DNA of 64,000 bases from Roseitalea sp. MMSF_3546 (GCF_030732865.1 NZ_JASHKB010000008.1:1-64000), one strand, 5' to 3'; shown: positions 39,766 to 48,516, counted from the stretch's first letter. A program made the numbers and translations. The notes: generated by a model from the sequence alone, not told the origin.

Positions 39766-40428
39766 ATGACGACCGAAGCCACGCAACTTCATTGCCGCCT
39801 CGTGCTGGTGACGCCCAAGGGCGCTGCGCCCGAAGCGCTCGCTGCGCAGATCGCGCAAGCGGGGCAGGGCGGCGATGTCGCCTCGATCATCGTGCCGCAA
39901 TACGCGCTGGGGGGCGACGGCTATCAGGGACTGCTCGAAACGGTCGTTCCCGCGGGCCAACGCATCGGCGCGGCGGTCATGGCGGCGGGCGAACCGCGTA
40001 TGGCCATGCGAACCGGGGCCGACGGCGTTCATCTGCGCGGCGGCGTCGGCGAGATCGTCGCGGCGATCGCCGATCTGGCCGATGATGATCGGCTGATCGG
40101 TGCCGATGGCGGCACGAGCCGGCACACGGCGCTGGAGATCGGCGAGGCGCGGCCCGATTACGTCTTCTTTGGCCGGCTCGGCGGCGACACGCACGCAATG
40201 GCGCATCCCAAGGCGGCGGACCTGGCGCGCTGGTGGGCCGATTTCGTGGAAATCCCCGCAGTTCTGATGGGCGGATTCGATCTTGACCATCTCGATGCCG
40301 CCGCCGGCACCGGCGTCGACTTCGTCGCGCTGTCGCAGGCCGTTTTCGGGCCCGGCGTCGATACGGCCGCGGCCGTCGCGAAGGCCAACGCGATTCTTCG
40401 CGAGCACAGCCTGGAGGATGCCGCATGA
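39766..40428 (+). CDS. Thiamine-phosphate-synthase-like TIM-barrel protein
   Basis: The 220-residue protein looks like ThiE/TenI family barrels (CRLVLVTP start, GADGVHLRGG, and DYVFFGRLGGDTHAMAHPKA). Usual TMP-synthase blocks appear changed: the HLGQxD segment reads HLRGGVGE, and the GPxxxTxTK segment reads GRLGGDTHA. So it may not make thiamine phosphate. No thi genes and no TPP riboswitch are near. It overlaps the SEL1 gene by ATGA, so they are likely coupled. Confidence 0.65.
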   Translation: MTTEATQLHCRLVLVTPKGAAPEALAAQIAQAGQGGDVASIIVPQYALGGDGYQGLLETVVPAGQRIGAAVMAAGEPRMAMRTGADGVHLRGGVGEIVAAIADLADDDRLIGADGGTSRHTALEIGEARPDYVFFGRLGGDTHAMAHPKAADLARWWADFVEIPAVLMGGFDLDHLDAAAGTGVDFVALSQAVFGPGVDTAAAVAKANAILREHSLEDAA

Positions 40429-41618
40429 GAGCGGCGGTCGCGACCTTGCGATGCGCGGTCGCCGCGCTGCTGGTCATGGCGCCGGCGTTGGCCCATGCGC
40501 AGGCCGGCGTCGACGTGCCCGAGCCGGCGCCATCGCGCTTTGGCGAACCCGCCTCTGACGGGGCGGAGACGAACGGCGAACCGGCGCCCGAGCGCTTTGG
40601 CGGCCTGGCGCAGCCCGGCGCGCCCGCGTCCGGGGCCGCGCGGCAGGAACCCCGACCGGCCCCGCCCCGGGATGGACCGGCCGCCGGACCCTCTCCGGCA
40701 CGCTTTGGCGGCGCGAACGGGAGCGGAGGGGACAATGCCCCCGAAGGCGCCGCCGACACCGGGAACGGACCCTCGCCGGCGCGCTTCGGCCCGCCGCCGC
40801 CCGACGCGGCCTATGGCGCGTTTCAGCGCGGCATGTACCTGACCGCCCGCAACCTGGCGCTGCCGCGCGCGCAGGCCGGCGATTCGGCGGCGCAATTGCT
40901 GCTCGCCGAGATCTATTCGCGCGGTCTCGGCGTCGCCGTCGACGAGGCCGAAGCGACCCGATGGTATGCGCAGGCCGCGCGCCAGGGCGAACCGGAGGCG
41001 CAGTTCCGTTATGCGCTGATCCTGCTGCGCGATGATGAGGATTCGCCCGAGGCGCGAACGCTCATGAAGGCGGCGGCCGAGGCGGGCAATGCCATGGCGA
41101 TGTTCAACCACGCCCAGCTTTCCCTTGCCGACCGGCCCGGACCTTCGGGCCAGAACGAGGCTTTCGCCTACTTCCTCGAGGCGGCCGAAAAGGGCATTGC
41201 CGATGCCCAGTACGCGGTCGCCCAATATTACGCGCAGGGGCGCCCGCCCGCCCTGGGCGACGAGGCCGAGGCCCGCACGTGGCTGCGCCGGGCGGCCGAA
41301 CAGGGCTTTGATGCCGCGCAGTTCGAACTGGGCGGCATGATGCTCGAGGGCATTGGCGGCGATCGCGATCTGCGCGGCGGTTTCGTGTGGACGGCCCGTG
41401 CGGCGCGGCAGGGCAACATCGCCGCGCAGGCGCAACTGGCCAAGCTCTACTGGGCCGGTATCGGAACCGAACCCAATGTGACCGAAGCGGCGGGCTGGTA
41501 TGTGCTGGCGCGGCGGGCCGGTCTGCGGGACCGTGTGCTCGAGGACTTCTGGCTTGGTCTTTCCGATGCCATGCAGCGGCAGGGCATCGAGCGCGCGAAC
41601 CGGCTGCGCGGCGGCTGA
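40425..41618 (+). CDS. Secreted SEL1-repeat protein
   Basis: The 397-residue protein has a signal peptide (AALLVMAPALAHAQA) and a Pro/Ala-rich N-terminal 110 residues with four RFG-containing units (PSRFGEP, PERFGG, PARFGG, PARFGP). SEL1-like repeats run from about 135 to 385 (e.g. AAQLLLAEIYSRGLGV, AEATRWYAQAARQGEPEAQ, AEARTWLRRAAEQGFDAAQFELGGM). SEL1 repeats bind protein partners; it is likely periplasmic. It sits between the ThiE-like gene and efp. Confidence 0.85.
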   Translation: MRAAVATLRCAVAALLVMAPALAHAQAGVDVPEPAPSRFGEPASDGAETNGEPAPERFGGLAQPGAPASGAARQEPRPAPPRDGPAAGPSPARFGGANGSGGDNAPEGAADTGNGPSPARFGPPPPDAAYGAFQRGMYLTARNLALPRAQAGDSAAQLLLAEIYSRGLGVAVDEAEATRWYAQAARQGEPEAQFRYALILLRDDEDSPEARTLMKAAAEAGNAMAMFNHAQLSLADRPGPSGQNEAFAYFLEAAEKGIADAQYAVAQYYAQGRPPALGDEAEARTWLRRAAEQGFDAAQFELGGMMLEGIGGDRDLRGGFVWTARAARQGNIAAQAQLAKLYWAGIGTEPNVTEAAGWYVLARRAGLRDRVLEDFWLGLSDAMQRQGIERANRLRGG

Positions 41619-41705
41619 CCGCTTGCAACAAGGGGGCAATTGTGGTCTTGAGCCCGCAACGCAGGCCGCCCCGCGGCGTTTTCCGCAAGATTCAGGTGAC
41701 AGGAC

Positions 41706-42269
41706 ATGAAGATCAACGGCAACGAGATCAGGCCGGGCAACGTGATCGAGCACAATGGCGGCCTGTGGGTCGCGGTGAAGACCAACGCCGTCAAGCCGGG
41801 CAAGGGCGGCGCGTTCAACCAGGTCGAGCTCAAGAACCTCATCGACGGCACCAAGCTCAACGAACGCTTCCGCGCCACCGAGACGGTCGAACGCGTCCGG
41901 CTCGAGCAGAAGGACTACCAGTACCTTTACGCTCAGGGCGAGTCGCTCGTCTTCATGGACACCGAGACCTATGAACAGCTCGAACTGGCCTCCGATTTCG
42001 TCGGTGACCGCGCCGCCTTCCTTCAGGACGGCATGACCGTCACCGTCGAACTGCACGAGGAGCGGCCGATCGGCGTCTCCCTGCCCGACCAGGTCACGCT
42101 CGAGGTGGCCGAGGCCGATCCGGTCGTCAAGGGCCAGACGGCGACCTCGTCCTACAAGCCGGCGGTGCTCGAAAACGGCGTGCGCATCATGGTGCCGCCA
42201 TTCGTCACCTCGGGCGAACGCATCGTCGTTGCGACCGACGACATCACCTATGTGCGGCGGGCCGACTGA
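41706..42269 (+). CDS. efp: Elongation factor P
   Basis: The 187-residue protein rescues ribosomes stalled at proline runs. Domain I holds PGKGGAF with Lys33 at the modified position; [10 protein letters not shown] is the tip. Domain II and III are complete ([18 protein letters not shown] at the C-terminus). Which modification Lys33 carries depends on enzymes not in this window. It is followed by suhB after 43 bases. Confidence 0.95.
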   Translation: MKINGNEIRPGNVIEHNGGLWVAVKTNAVKPGKGGAFNQVELKNLIDGTKLNERFRATETVERVRLEQKDYQYLYAQGESLVFMDTETYEQLELASDFVGDRAAFLQDGMTVTVELHEERPIGVSLPDQVTLEVAEADPVVKGQTATSSYKPAVLENGVRIMVPPFVTSGERIVVATDDITYVRRAD

Positions 42270-42312
42270 GCCGCCGCTTCCCTGACCCCGCCTCGTCCCC
42301 GAAAGGCCCGCC

Positions 42313-43116
42313 ATGGCGCGCTCGGCATTGATGAATGTGATGGTCCAGGCCGCCATGAAGGCCGGCCGCGGGCTGGCACGCGATTTCGGCGAGGTGCAGA
42401 ACCTGCAGGTCTCGGTCAAGGGACCGGGCGACTTCGTCAGCCAGGCCGACCATCGGGCCGAGAGAACCGTCTTTGAATCGCTTCAGCGCGCCCGACCGGC
42501 CTATGGCTTCCTGATGGAGGAAGGCGGGGCGGTCGAGGGCAGCGATCCGCAGCACCGCTGGATCGTCGACCCGCTCGACGGGACCACGAATTTCCTGCAC
42601 GGCATTCCGCAGTTTGCCGTCTCGATCGCGCTCGAACGCCAGGGCGAACTGGTCGCCGGCGTCGTCTTCAATCCGGCCACGGACGAGTTGTACACCGCCG
42701 AACGCGGCGGCGGCGCGTTCCTCAACGACCGGCGCCTGCGCGTGGCCGCGCGGCGATCGCTGTCCGACAGCGTGATCGGTTGCGGCGTGCCGCATCTGGG
42801 CCGTGGCCATCACGGTCAGTTTCTCATCGAGTTGCGCAATGTGATGGGCCGGTGCGTGGGCATTCGCCGCTCCGGCGCCGCCTCGCTCGATCTGGCCTAT
42901 GTCGCCGCCGGCCGGCTCGATGGCTACTGGGAGCGTCATCTGTCGCCCTGGGACATGGCGGCGGGGATGGTTCTGGTGCGCGAGGCCGGCGGTTTCGTCA
43001 CCGACCGGGCCGGCGGCAAGGACATTTTCGGGCGCGGCGAGATCGTCGCGGGCAACGAGGCCGTGCACCGGGAACTTCTGGCCACGCTCGACCGTTCCGA
43101 ACCGTCCGGGTCATGA
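42313..43116 (+). CDS. suhB: Inositol monophosphatase family protein (SuhB-like)
   Basis: The 267-residue protein has FVSQADHRAE, MEEGG, WIVDPLDGTTNFLHGIP, and SPWDMAAG with late metal ligand Asp; these are the full motif set of the family. SuhB-type enzymes hydrolyse inositol-1-phosphate and, in E. coli, bind rRNA antitermination complexes. This copy has the canonical PWD, unlike hisN at 2209. It follows efp. Confidence 0.9.
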   Translation: MARSALMNVMVQAAMKAGRGLARDFGEVQNLQVSVKGPGDFVSQADHRAERTVFESLQRARPAYGFLMEEGGAVEGSDPQHRWIVDPLDGTTNFLHGIPQFAVSIALERQGELVAGVVFNPATDELYTAERGGGAFLNDRRLRVAARRSLSDSVIGCGVPHLGRGHHGQFLIELRNVMGRCVGIRRSGAASLDLAYVAAGRLDGYWERHLSPWDMAAGMVLVREAGGFVTDRAGGKDIFGRGEIVAGNEAVHRELLATLDRSEPSGS

Positions 43117-43272
43117 GGCCCGCGTCTCCGGGGCCGGCGTCTTCGCGGTTCATGTCCGTGAGGCCCAAGTCTTTGGGCCAGTTGGTTCTTTCAATTTCGC
43201 CACAGTTCGACTTAAAATCGGGAGCCTGCGGGCGCGGTTGACAATCGCACGAGGCGACGGGAGAACGCCGGC

Positions 43273-44298
43273 ATGAACGTCTCAGCGGCAGACGATGCAA
43301 TCGTCAAATCGGCGCGGCGCCGGTTCGACCCCTATCGGTTGTCCAATCCGCAGGTCTTCCTGTTGTCGATGATCATCTTCGTTGTGATCGTCGGCTTTCT
43401 CGCCGCCATCCTGTATCGGCAGGTGTCGTCGGCCTTCATGACCAATCCGGGCCTGAACGGGCTCATTCTTGGCGTGCTGGCGGTGGGTATCGTGCTCGCC
43501 TTCATGCAGGTCACGCGGCTGTTCCGCGAGGTCGCCTGGGTCAATTCGTTCAAGGTCGGCGACACGGTCAACGCGGCCCGCAAGGAGCCGGTGCTGCTGG
43601 CGCCGATGCGGGCGCTGCTCAGCCGCCAGCAATCGGTGGCGCTGACAACGCTTTCGATGCGCTCGATCCTGGATTCGATCGGCACGCGGCTCGACGAATC
43701 GCGAGACATTTCGCGCTATCTGATCGGACTTCTGGTGTTTCTGGGACTGCTCGGCACGTTCTGGGGCCTGTTGCAGACGATCGGCTCGATCGGTGCGACG
43801 ATCCAGTCGCTCGATCCGGGCACCGGCGACACCAATGCGGTGCTCGATGCGCTCAAGCGCGGGCTCAGCGAGCCGCTCGACGGCATGGGCACGGCGTTTT
43901 CGTCCTCGCTGTTCGGCCTGTCCGGCTCGCTGGTTCTGGGCTTTCTGGACCTGCAGGCGGGCCGCGCGCAGAACCGGTTCTATACCGAACTCGAAAACTG
44001 GCTGTCGTCGGTGACCAATGTCGAGGAGAACGCGGGCGCCGCCGCGCTCACCGGCACCGACCAGCTCAGCCTTTTGACGGCACGGCTGGCGAACATGCAG
44101 GACGCCGCCTCGACGCCGCGCCAGACCCAGGCGCTGGCGAGCCTTGCCGAGGGCGTGCAGGGGCTGGTGCAGTCCATGCGCAGCGAGCAGCAGATGATGC
44201 GCGACTGGGTCGACGGCCAGGCCAAGGAGCAAAAGGCCATGCGCGACACGCTCGAAAAGCTTTCCAAGACCATCGCCAAGCTCGACAAGGGGTCCTGA
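43273..44298 (+). CDS. MotA/TolQ/ExbB-type proton-channel protein
   Basis: The 341-residue protein has four hydrophobic segments (around 25-47, 57-75, 138-160 and 195-215) and a cytoplasmic part, plus EVAWVNSFKVGDTVNAARKEPVLLAPM. The LLVFLGLLGTFWGLLQTIGSIG helix is the MotA/TolQ-type pore region. It is paired with the MotB-like gene 3 bases downstream and has no flagellar neighbours. A conserved alphaproteobacterial MotAB-like envelope stator is likely. Confidence 0.85.
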   Translation: MNVSAADDAIVKSARRRFDPYRLSNPQVFLLSMIIFVVIVGFLAAILYRQVSSAFMTNPGLNGLILGVLAVGIVLAFMQVTRLFREVAWVNSFKVGDTVNAARKEPVLLAPMRALLSRQQSVALTTLSMRSILDSIGTRLDESRDISRYLIGLLVFLGLLGTFWGLLQTIGSIGATIQSLDPGTGDTNAVLDALKRGLSEPLDGMGTAFSSSLFGLSGSLVLGFLDLQAGRAQNRFYTELENWLSSVTNVEENAGAAALTGTDQLSLLTARLANMQDAASTPRQTQALASLAEGVQGLVQSMRSEQQMMRDWVDGQAKEQKAMRDTLEKLSKTIAKLDKGS

Positions 44299-44301
44299 TC
44301 C

Positions 44302-45333
44302 ATGGCGCTGGCGCGATCCCGACGCCGGCCGGCAGGGGTCGACTACTGGCCGGGCTTCGTCGACGCGCTGTCGACGCTGCTGCTGGCGATCATGTTCCTG
44401 CTGTCGGTGTTCGTTCTGGCCCAGTTCCTGCTTGGCCAGGAGATCACCGGCCGCGATGCCGTGCTCAACCGGCTCAACACGCAGATCAACGAACTGACGC
44501 AATTGCTGGCGCTGGAACGCTCGGACAGGCAGGACACCGAGGACGAGGTCGCCGCGCTGCGCGCCTCGCTCAACCAGGCGCAGGCCGAGCGGGCGCGCCT
44601 GCAGCAATTGCTGGCCGCCGACGAGGGCGTGGGCGAGGCCGCGCGCCAGCAGATCGGCACGCTGACCGAGGATCTGGAGGTAGAGCGCCTCGTCAGCCAG
44701 CGTGCGCTCAGCCAGGTCGAGCTGCTCAACCAGCAGATCGGCGCGCTGCGCAGCCAGATCGCGGCGCTCGAAAGCGCGCTGGACGTCTCCGAAGCGCGCG
44801 ACGCCGAAGCGCAGGCGCAGATCGCCGATCTCGGCCGCCGCCTGAACGTGGCGCTGGCCCAGCGCGTGCAGGAACTCAACCGCTACCGGTCCGACTTCTT
44901 CGGCCGGCTGCGCGACATCCTGTCGGACCGCGAGAACGTCCGCGTGGTCGGCGACCGCTTCGTCTTCCAGTCCGAGGTGCTGTTTCCTTCCGGCCAGGCC
45001 GAACTGAACCCGGCCGGCGCCGAGGAAATGGCCAAGCTCGCCGACGCGCTGATCGATCTCGAACAGGAGATACCCGACGAGATCAACTGGGTGCTGCGCG
45101 TCGACGGGCACACCGACGACGTGCCGCTGTCGGGCACCGGGCGCATCCGCGACAACTGGGAGCTGTCATCGGCGCGCGCCACCTCGGTGGTCAAGTATCT
45201 GATCGACCAGGGCGTGCCGCCCAACCGGCTGGTCGCGGCCGGTTTCGGCGAGTTCCAGCCGCTGGAGCCGAACACGGATGACGAGGCCCGCGCGCGCAAC
45301 CGGCGCATCGAGCTGAAACTGACCGAGCGGTAG
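44302..45333 (+). CDS. MotB/OmpA-type peptidoglycan-binding protein
   Basis: The 343-residue protein has one membrane helix (about 20-42) with a conserved Asp21 just before/within it (WPGFVDALSTLL), a long coiled coil to ~190, and a C-terminal OmpA-like domain (VLFPSGQAELNPAGAEEM, VDGHTDDVPLSG, NWELSSARA, RNRRIELKL). Asp21 corresponds to the proton-binding Asp of MotB. It forms a two-gene unit with the MotA-like protein, likely anchored to peptidoglycan. The force target is unknown. Confidence 0.88.
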   Translation: MALARSRRRPAGVDYWPGFVDALSTLLLAIMFLLSVFVLAQFLLGQEITGRDAVLNRLNTQINELTQLLALERSDRQDTEDEVAALRASLNQAQAERARLQQLLAADEGVGEAARQQIGTLTEDLEVERLVSQRALSQVELLNQQIGALRSQIAALESALDVSEARDAEAQAQIADLGRRLNVALAQRVQELNRYRSDFFGRLRDILSDRENVRVVGDRFVFQSEVLFPSGQAELNPAGAEEMAKLADALIDLEQEIPDEINWVLRVDGHTDDVPLSGTGRIRDNWELSSARATSVVKYLIDQGVPPNRLVAAGFGEFQPLEPNTDDEARARNRRIELKLTER

Positions 45334-45346
45334 GCAGGCCGGCGGG

Positions 45347-46366
45347 TCAAGCAAGGGCCTTCAGCCTCTCGGCCGTTTCGGGAAGACGCTTCAGGCTGGC
45401 GGCGATCCGCTCGCGCCAGCGCGGACCGCGGGACAGGGCGTCCTCATAGGCTTCGGCCAGTTCGTCGGGCCGGTCTTCGGACAGGACCGCGATGAGGAAG
45501 GCCGCCTGGGCCCTGTCCTTGCGCGCCTTCAGCCGGTCAGGTCCGCCAGGACGCCGGTCGGCGACGATCAGCTTGTGGATCGCGAACCGCTCGGGCCGGG
45601 GTACCTGAACGAGCACGCCCGAACGATAAAGCACGACCGCGTCGATCGGGTCGGCGATGAGATAGTTCAGATAGTTGAGCGCTTGCGCACTGACGCCAAG
45701 CGCCGGCAGTGGCTTGACGGTCTCGTCGCCGAAGGCGGGCGTCAGGAATTCGACCAGCGTCTCCGAGCGGCTCTGCCGCCATCTCCAGACCTGCCGGTCG
45801 TCGATGCCGGGGACCGGGTCGAATTTCAGCGCCCCGAGAATGTCGCCGGGCTTGTCGTCGACGATGTCGCCGAGCGCGACCGAAAGACGCTGGAAGCCGG
45901 TCACATCGATGTCGTCGGTTTGCGCCATTTCCTCGAAATCCATGCGGACCCCGAGTTCGCCCTGGTAGACGCCATATGCAGCGGTGCCGACCAGCGTGCC
46001 GCCGAGCCGGAACACGCCGGCTCGCGCGAATGCCAGCAGGATCGATCCGGTCTGCCGGTCTGCGGCGATGAATCCTTCGGCACGGAGCGTGCGCGCAAGC
46101 CGCGTCATCCGCTTCCGGCGCGCCTGTGCGTCCGCCTTCAGCGCTTGCGCCTTTTCGAGGCGCGCCCGCAGTTCGGGCCTGTCCTCGCCGAGATAGCGGC
46201 TGACCATCTCTGTTCCGATCCGGAAGCGCTCGTAAAGATATGTGCGGCCGTTGCGGTGTCGCTCCTCGATCGCGCCGACCAGGTTCGCCGCGCGCGCGTC
46301 CAGATGGAGGCGAAGCAGGTCCTGATAGGCCACCACGGCCGGACGACTGTGCGCGACGATGTCCAT
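45347..46366 (-). CDS. GSU2403-type nucleotidyltransferase-fold protein
   Basis: The 339-residue protein carries a polymerase-beta-like core: GGTLVGTAAYGVYQGELGV, then TDDIDVTG where the Asp pair would bind metal. An ~120-residue helical N-terminus with RARLEKAQALKADAQARRKRM precedes it. It fits the GSU2403 / AbiEii-like nucleotidyltransferase group. No antitoxin partner is adjacent; the neighbour downstream is the convergent MotB-like gene. Its promoter region holds a remarkable nested palindrome (46383-46458). Its substrate is unknown. Confidence 0.7.
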   Translation of the reverse strand: MDIVAHSRPAVVAYQDLLRLHLDARAANLVGAIEERHRNGRTYLYERFRIGTEMVSRYLGEDRPELRARLEKAQALKADAQARRKRMTRLARTLRAEGFIAADRQTGSILLAFARAGVFRLGGTLVGTAAYGVYQGELGVRMDFEEMAQTDDIDVTGFQRLSVALGDIVDDKPGDILGALKFDPVPGIDDRQVWRWRQSRSETLVEFLTPAFGDETVKPLPALGVSAQALNYLNYLIADPIDAVVLYRSGVLVQVPRPERFAIHKLIVADRRPGGPDRLKARKDRAQAAFLIAVLSEDRPDELAEAYEDALSRGPRWRERIAASLKRLPETAERLKALA

Positions 46367-46382
46367 GGCAGTTCGGGTTCCC

Positions 46383-46458
46383 GGGTGTGTGCATCAAATA
46401 TTACTTTGCTGCACACAGGTCAATGTGTGCAGCAAGAAATCGTTTGATGCACACACCC
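46383..46458. promoter_or_regulatory. Nested inverted-repeat operator (four TGTGTGCA(T/G)CAA half-sites)
   Basis: An outer inverted repeat of 16 perfect bases (46383-46398 with 46443-46458) encloses an inner one of 12 perfect bases (46406-46417 with 46424-46435). Spacers on both sides are seven bases and the central loop is six (46418-46423). So four copies of TGTGTGCA(T/G)CAA occur, two per strand, in strict symmetry. It overlaps the promoter of the nucleotidyltransferase gene and ends 17 bases before its ATG. A dimeric repressor binding twice is the likeliest reading. Confidence 0.8.
46395..46423 (-). promoter_or_regulatory. Sigma-70-type promoter inside the nested palindrome
   Basis: On the minus strand TTGACC (forward 46418-46423) and TATTTG (forward 46395-46400) are separated by exactly 17 bases. 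The -35 box is exactly the six-base centre of the palindrome, the spacer holds one inner half-site, and the -10 overlaps an outer half-site. Predicted start near 46388 leaves a leader of about 22 nt. Confidence 0.65.
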
Positions 46459-46505
46459 TGCCGGCGACTGCTCGGTGCGGAAGCGGGCACGTCAGCCGTT
46501 CTGCC

Positions 46506-48323
46506 TCATGCCGCCCTGCCGGCGTTGAACTGCAGCGTGGCAAGGCGCGCATAGACGCCGTCCTTCTTGCGCGACAGGGACTGGTGCGTGCCTTCCTCGA
46601 CGATGCGGCCGCGATCCATCACCAGGATGCGGTCGGCCTTGCGGATGGTCGCCAGCCGGTGCGCGATGACCAGCGTGGTGCGGCCCTCCATCAGCGTTTC
46701 CAGCGCCTTCTGCACGAGCGCCTCGCTTTCGGCGTCGAGCGCCGAAGTGGCCTCGTCGAGCAGCAGGATCGGCGCATCGCGCAGGATCGCGCGGGCGATG
46801 GCGACGCGCTGGCGCTGGCCGCCGGACAGGGTCACGCCGCGCTCGCCGACCTGCGTCTCGTAGCCGTTCGGCAGATCGCGGATGAAGCCGTCGGCCTGGG
46901 CGGCGCGCGCCGCCTCGACGATCTCGTCGATCGTCGCGTCCGGCTTGCCGAAAGCGATGTTCTCGGCCACCGTGCCGGACAGGATGGTCACGTCCTGCGG
47001 CACGATCGCCATGCGCTGGCGGGCGGCCGTCAGTTCGGCGCGGCGCAGATCGACGCCGTCGACGGTGACGATGCCGGCCTGCGGATCGTACTGGCGCATC
47101 AAAAGCGCGAAGATGGTCGACTTGCCGGCACCCGAAGGGCCGACAATGGCGATCGTCTCGCCCGGTTCGACCGAAAAGCTCAGGGCATGGGTGGCGCTGT
47201 CGTCGGGCCTTGTGGGGTAGGCGAAGGTCACTTCGTCGAAGGCGAGCGTGCCCAGCGGCGGTTCGGGCAGGGCGACCGGGTCGGCGGGCGTGGCGATGGC
47301 CGGGTCCTCCTCGAGCAGTTCGGTCAGCCGCTCGGCGGCGCCGGCGGCCTGCTGCAATTCGCCCCAGACCTCCGAAAGCGCGGCCAGCGCACCGGCGGCA
47401 AACACCGCATAGAGCAGGAACTGGCCCAGCGTGCCCGGCGACATGGTGCCGGCGAGCACCGACTTGGCGCCGATCCACAGAACCGCGACGACGCTGGAGA
47501 AAACCAGAAAGATGGCGAAGGCGGTCAAGGCCGCGCGGGCGCGCACCGCCGAGCGCGCGGCGCCGAAGGCGCGGTCGACGGCATCGGCGTAAAACCGGCC
47601 GGCAAACAGCTCGTTGGTGAAGTCCTGGAAGCTGCGCACCGCGCCGATCGCCTCGGAGGCATAGGCCGAGGCATTGGCGAGCGTGTCCTGGGCGGTGCGC
47701 GAGCGGGTGCGCACGCGCCGGCCGAAGCCGACGATGGGCAGGATGATCAGCGGGATCGCCGCCACCACCAGGCCCGAAAGCTGCGGGCTCGTGACGATCA
47801 TCATGATCAGCGCGCCGATGCCCAGGATCATGTTGCGCAGGGCGAGCGAGGCGGTGGCGCCGACGGCCGACTTGATCTGCGTGGTATCGGCGGTCAGCCG
47901 CGAGACGATCTCGCCCGACTGGGCGGTGTCGTAGAAGGCCGGCGACAGCGTCATCACATGGGCGAAGACGTCGCGCCTGAGATCGGCGACCACGCGCTCG
48001 CCAAGCGTGATGACGAAATAATAGCGCAGCGCGCTGGCGGCCGCCAGCGTCGCCGCGATCGCCACCAGCATGGTGAAGTACTGGTCGATCAGGCCCGCAT
48101 CGTTGCCGGTGAAGCCGTAGTCGATCATGCGGCGCACGGCGGTGGGCAGGGCCAGTGTGGTGACGGCCGCCAGCAGCAGGAAGAAGGCCGCGCCGGCCAG
48201 AAGACCCTTGTACCGGACGATGTAGGGCACGAGCCGGGCCAGCGGCCGCAGCGTGCGCGTCCTGGCGTTCGTTGCGGCCGTGCCCGCAACGCGGCTGGCG
48301 GCTGTCGATGTGTCTGCGCTCAT
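46506..48323 (-). CDS. ABC exporter, fused permease-ATPase (MsbA type)
   Basis: The 605-residue protein has a six-helix transmembrane domain (1-330) and an ATP-binding domain: Walker A GPSGAGKST, signature LSGGQRQRV, Walker B ILLLDEAT, and the D-loop SALDAESE and H-loop IAHRLATI. It forms a homodimer in the inner membrane and could export lipids or drugs; the substrate is not decidable. It is divergent from rpmE, an arrangement common in rhizobia. Confidence 0.9.
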   Translation of the reverse strand: MSADTSTAASRVAGTAATNARTRTLRPLARLVPYIVRYKGLLAGAAFFLLLAAVTTLALPTAVRRMIDYGFTGNDAGLIDQYFTMLVAIAATLAAASALRYYFVITLGERVVADLRRDVFAHVMTLSPAFYDTAQSGEIVSRLTADTTQIKSAVGATASLALRNMILGIGALIMMIVTSPQLSGLVVAAIPLIILPIVGFGRRVRTRSRTAQDTLANASAYASEAIGAVRSFQDFTNELFAGRFYADAVDRAFGAARSAVRARAALTAFAIFLVFSSVVAVLWIGAKSVLAGTMSPGTLGQFLLYAVFAAGALAALSEVWGELQQAAGAAERLTELLEEDPAIATPADPVALPEPPLGTLAFDEVTFAYPTRPDDSATHALSFSVEPGETIAIVGPSGAGKSTIFALLMRQYDPQAGIVTVDGVDLRRAELTAARQRMAIVPQDVTILSGTVAENIAFGKPDATIDEIVEAARAAQADGFIRDLPNGYETQVGERGVTLSGGQRQRVAIARAILRDAPILLLDEATSALDAESEALVQKALETLMEGRTTLVIAHRLATIRKADRILVMDRGRIVEEGTHQSLSRKKDGVYARLATLQFNAGRAA

Positions 48324-48376
48324 ATGCGCCCCGATTAGGCCGGCGATCGGGCGCCGCGCGTGCGGCGCGACCGCTC

Positions 48377-48405
48377 TTGTTTGACGTCGGTTTGTCGTGT
48401 ATAGC
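48377..48405 (+). promoter_or_regulatory. Candidate rpmE promoter and leader hairpins
   Basis: TTGTTT (48377-48382), 17 bases, then TATAGC (48400-48405) is a plausible promoter. In the leader, AAAGCCG (48422-48428) can pair with CGGCTTT (48444-48450), or GCCGC (48434-48438) with GCGGC (48443-48447) followed by TTTT. These exclude each other. Confidence 0.4.
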
Positions 48406-48516
48406 CCGCGTCACGATTTTCAAAGCCGTGAGCGCCGCGTTCGCGGCTTTTGTCATCAAATCCGGCGGAAATGATGTCGCATCCATTTCACGCCCCAGTT
48501 TCGACGGAACAGCACC

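Noticed and set aside
43273-45333. Zorya-type anti-phage system (ZorA/ZorB)
   Set aside because: The proteins resemble MotA and MotB, but ZorC/ZorD or ZorE genes are absent; the neighbours are suhB and a convergent nucleotidyltransferase.
46383-46458. Terminator of the ABC exporter
   Set aside because: No T-run follows either arm on the minus strand, and a promoter overlaps the palindrome.
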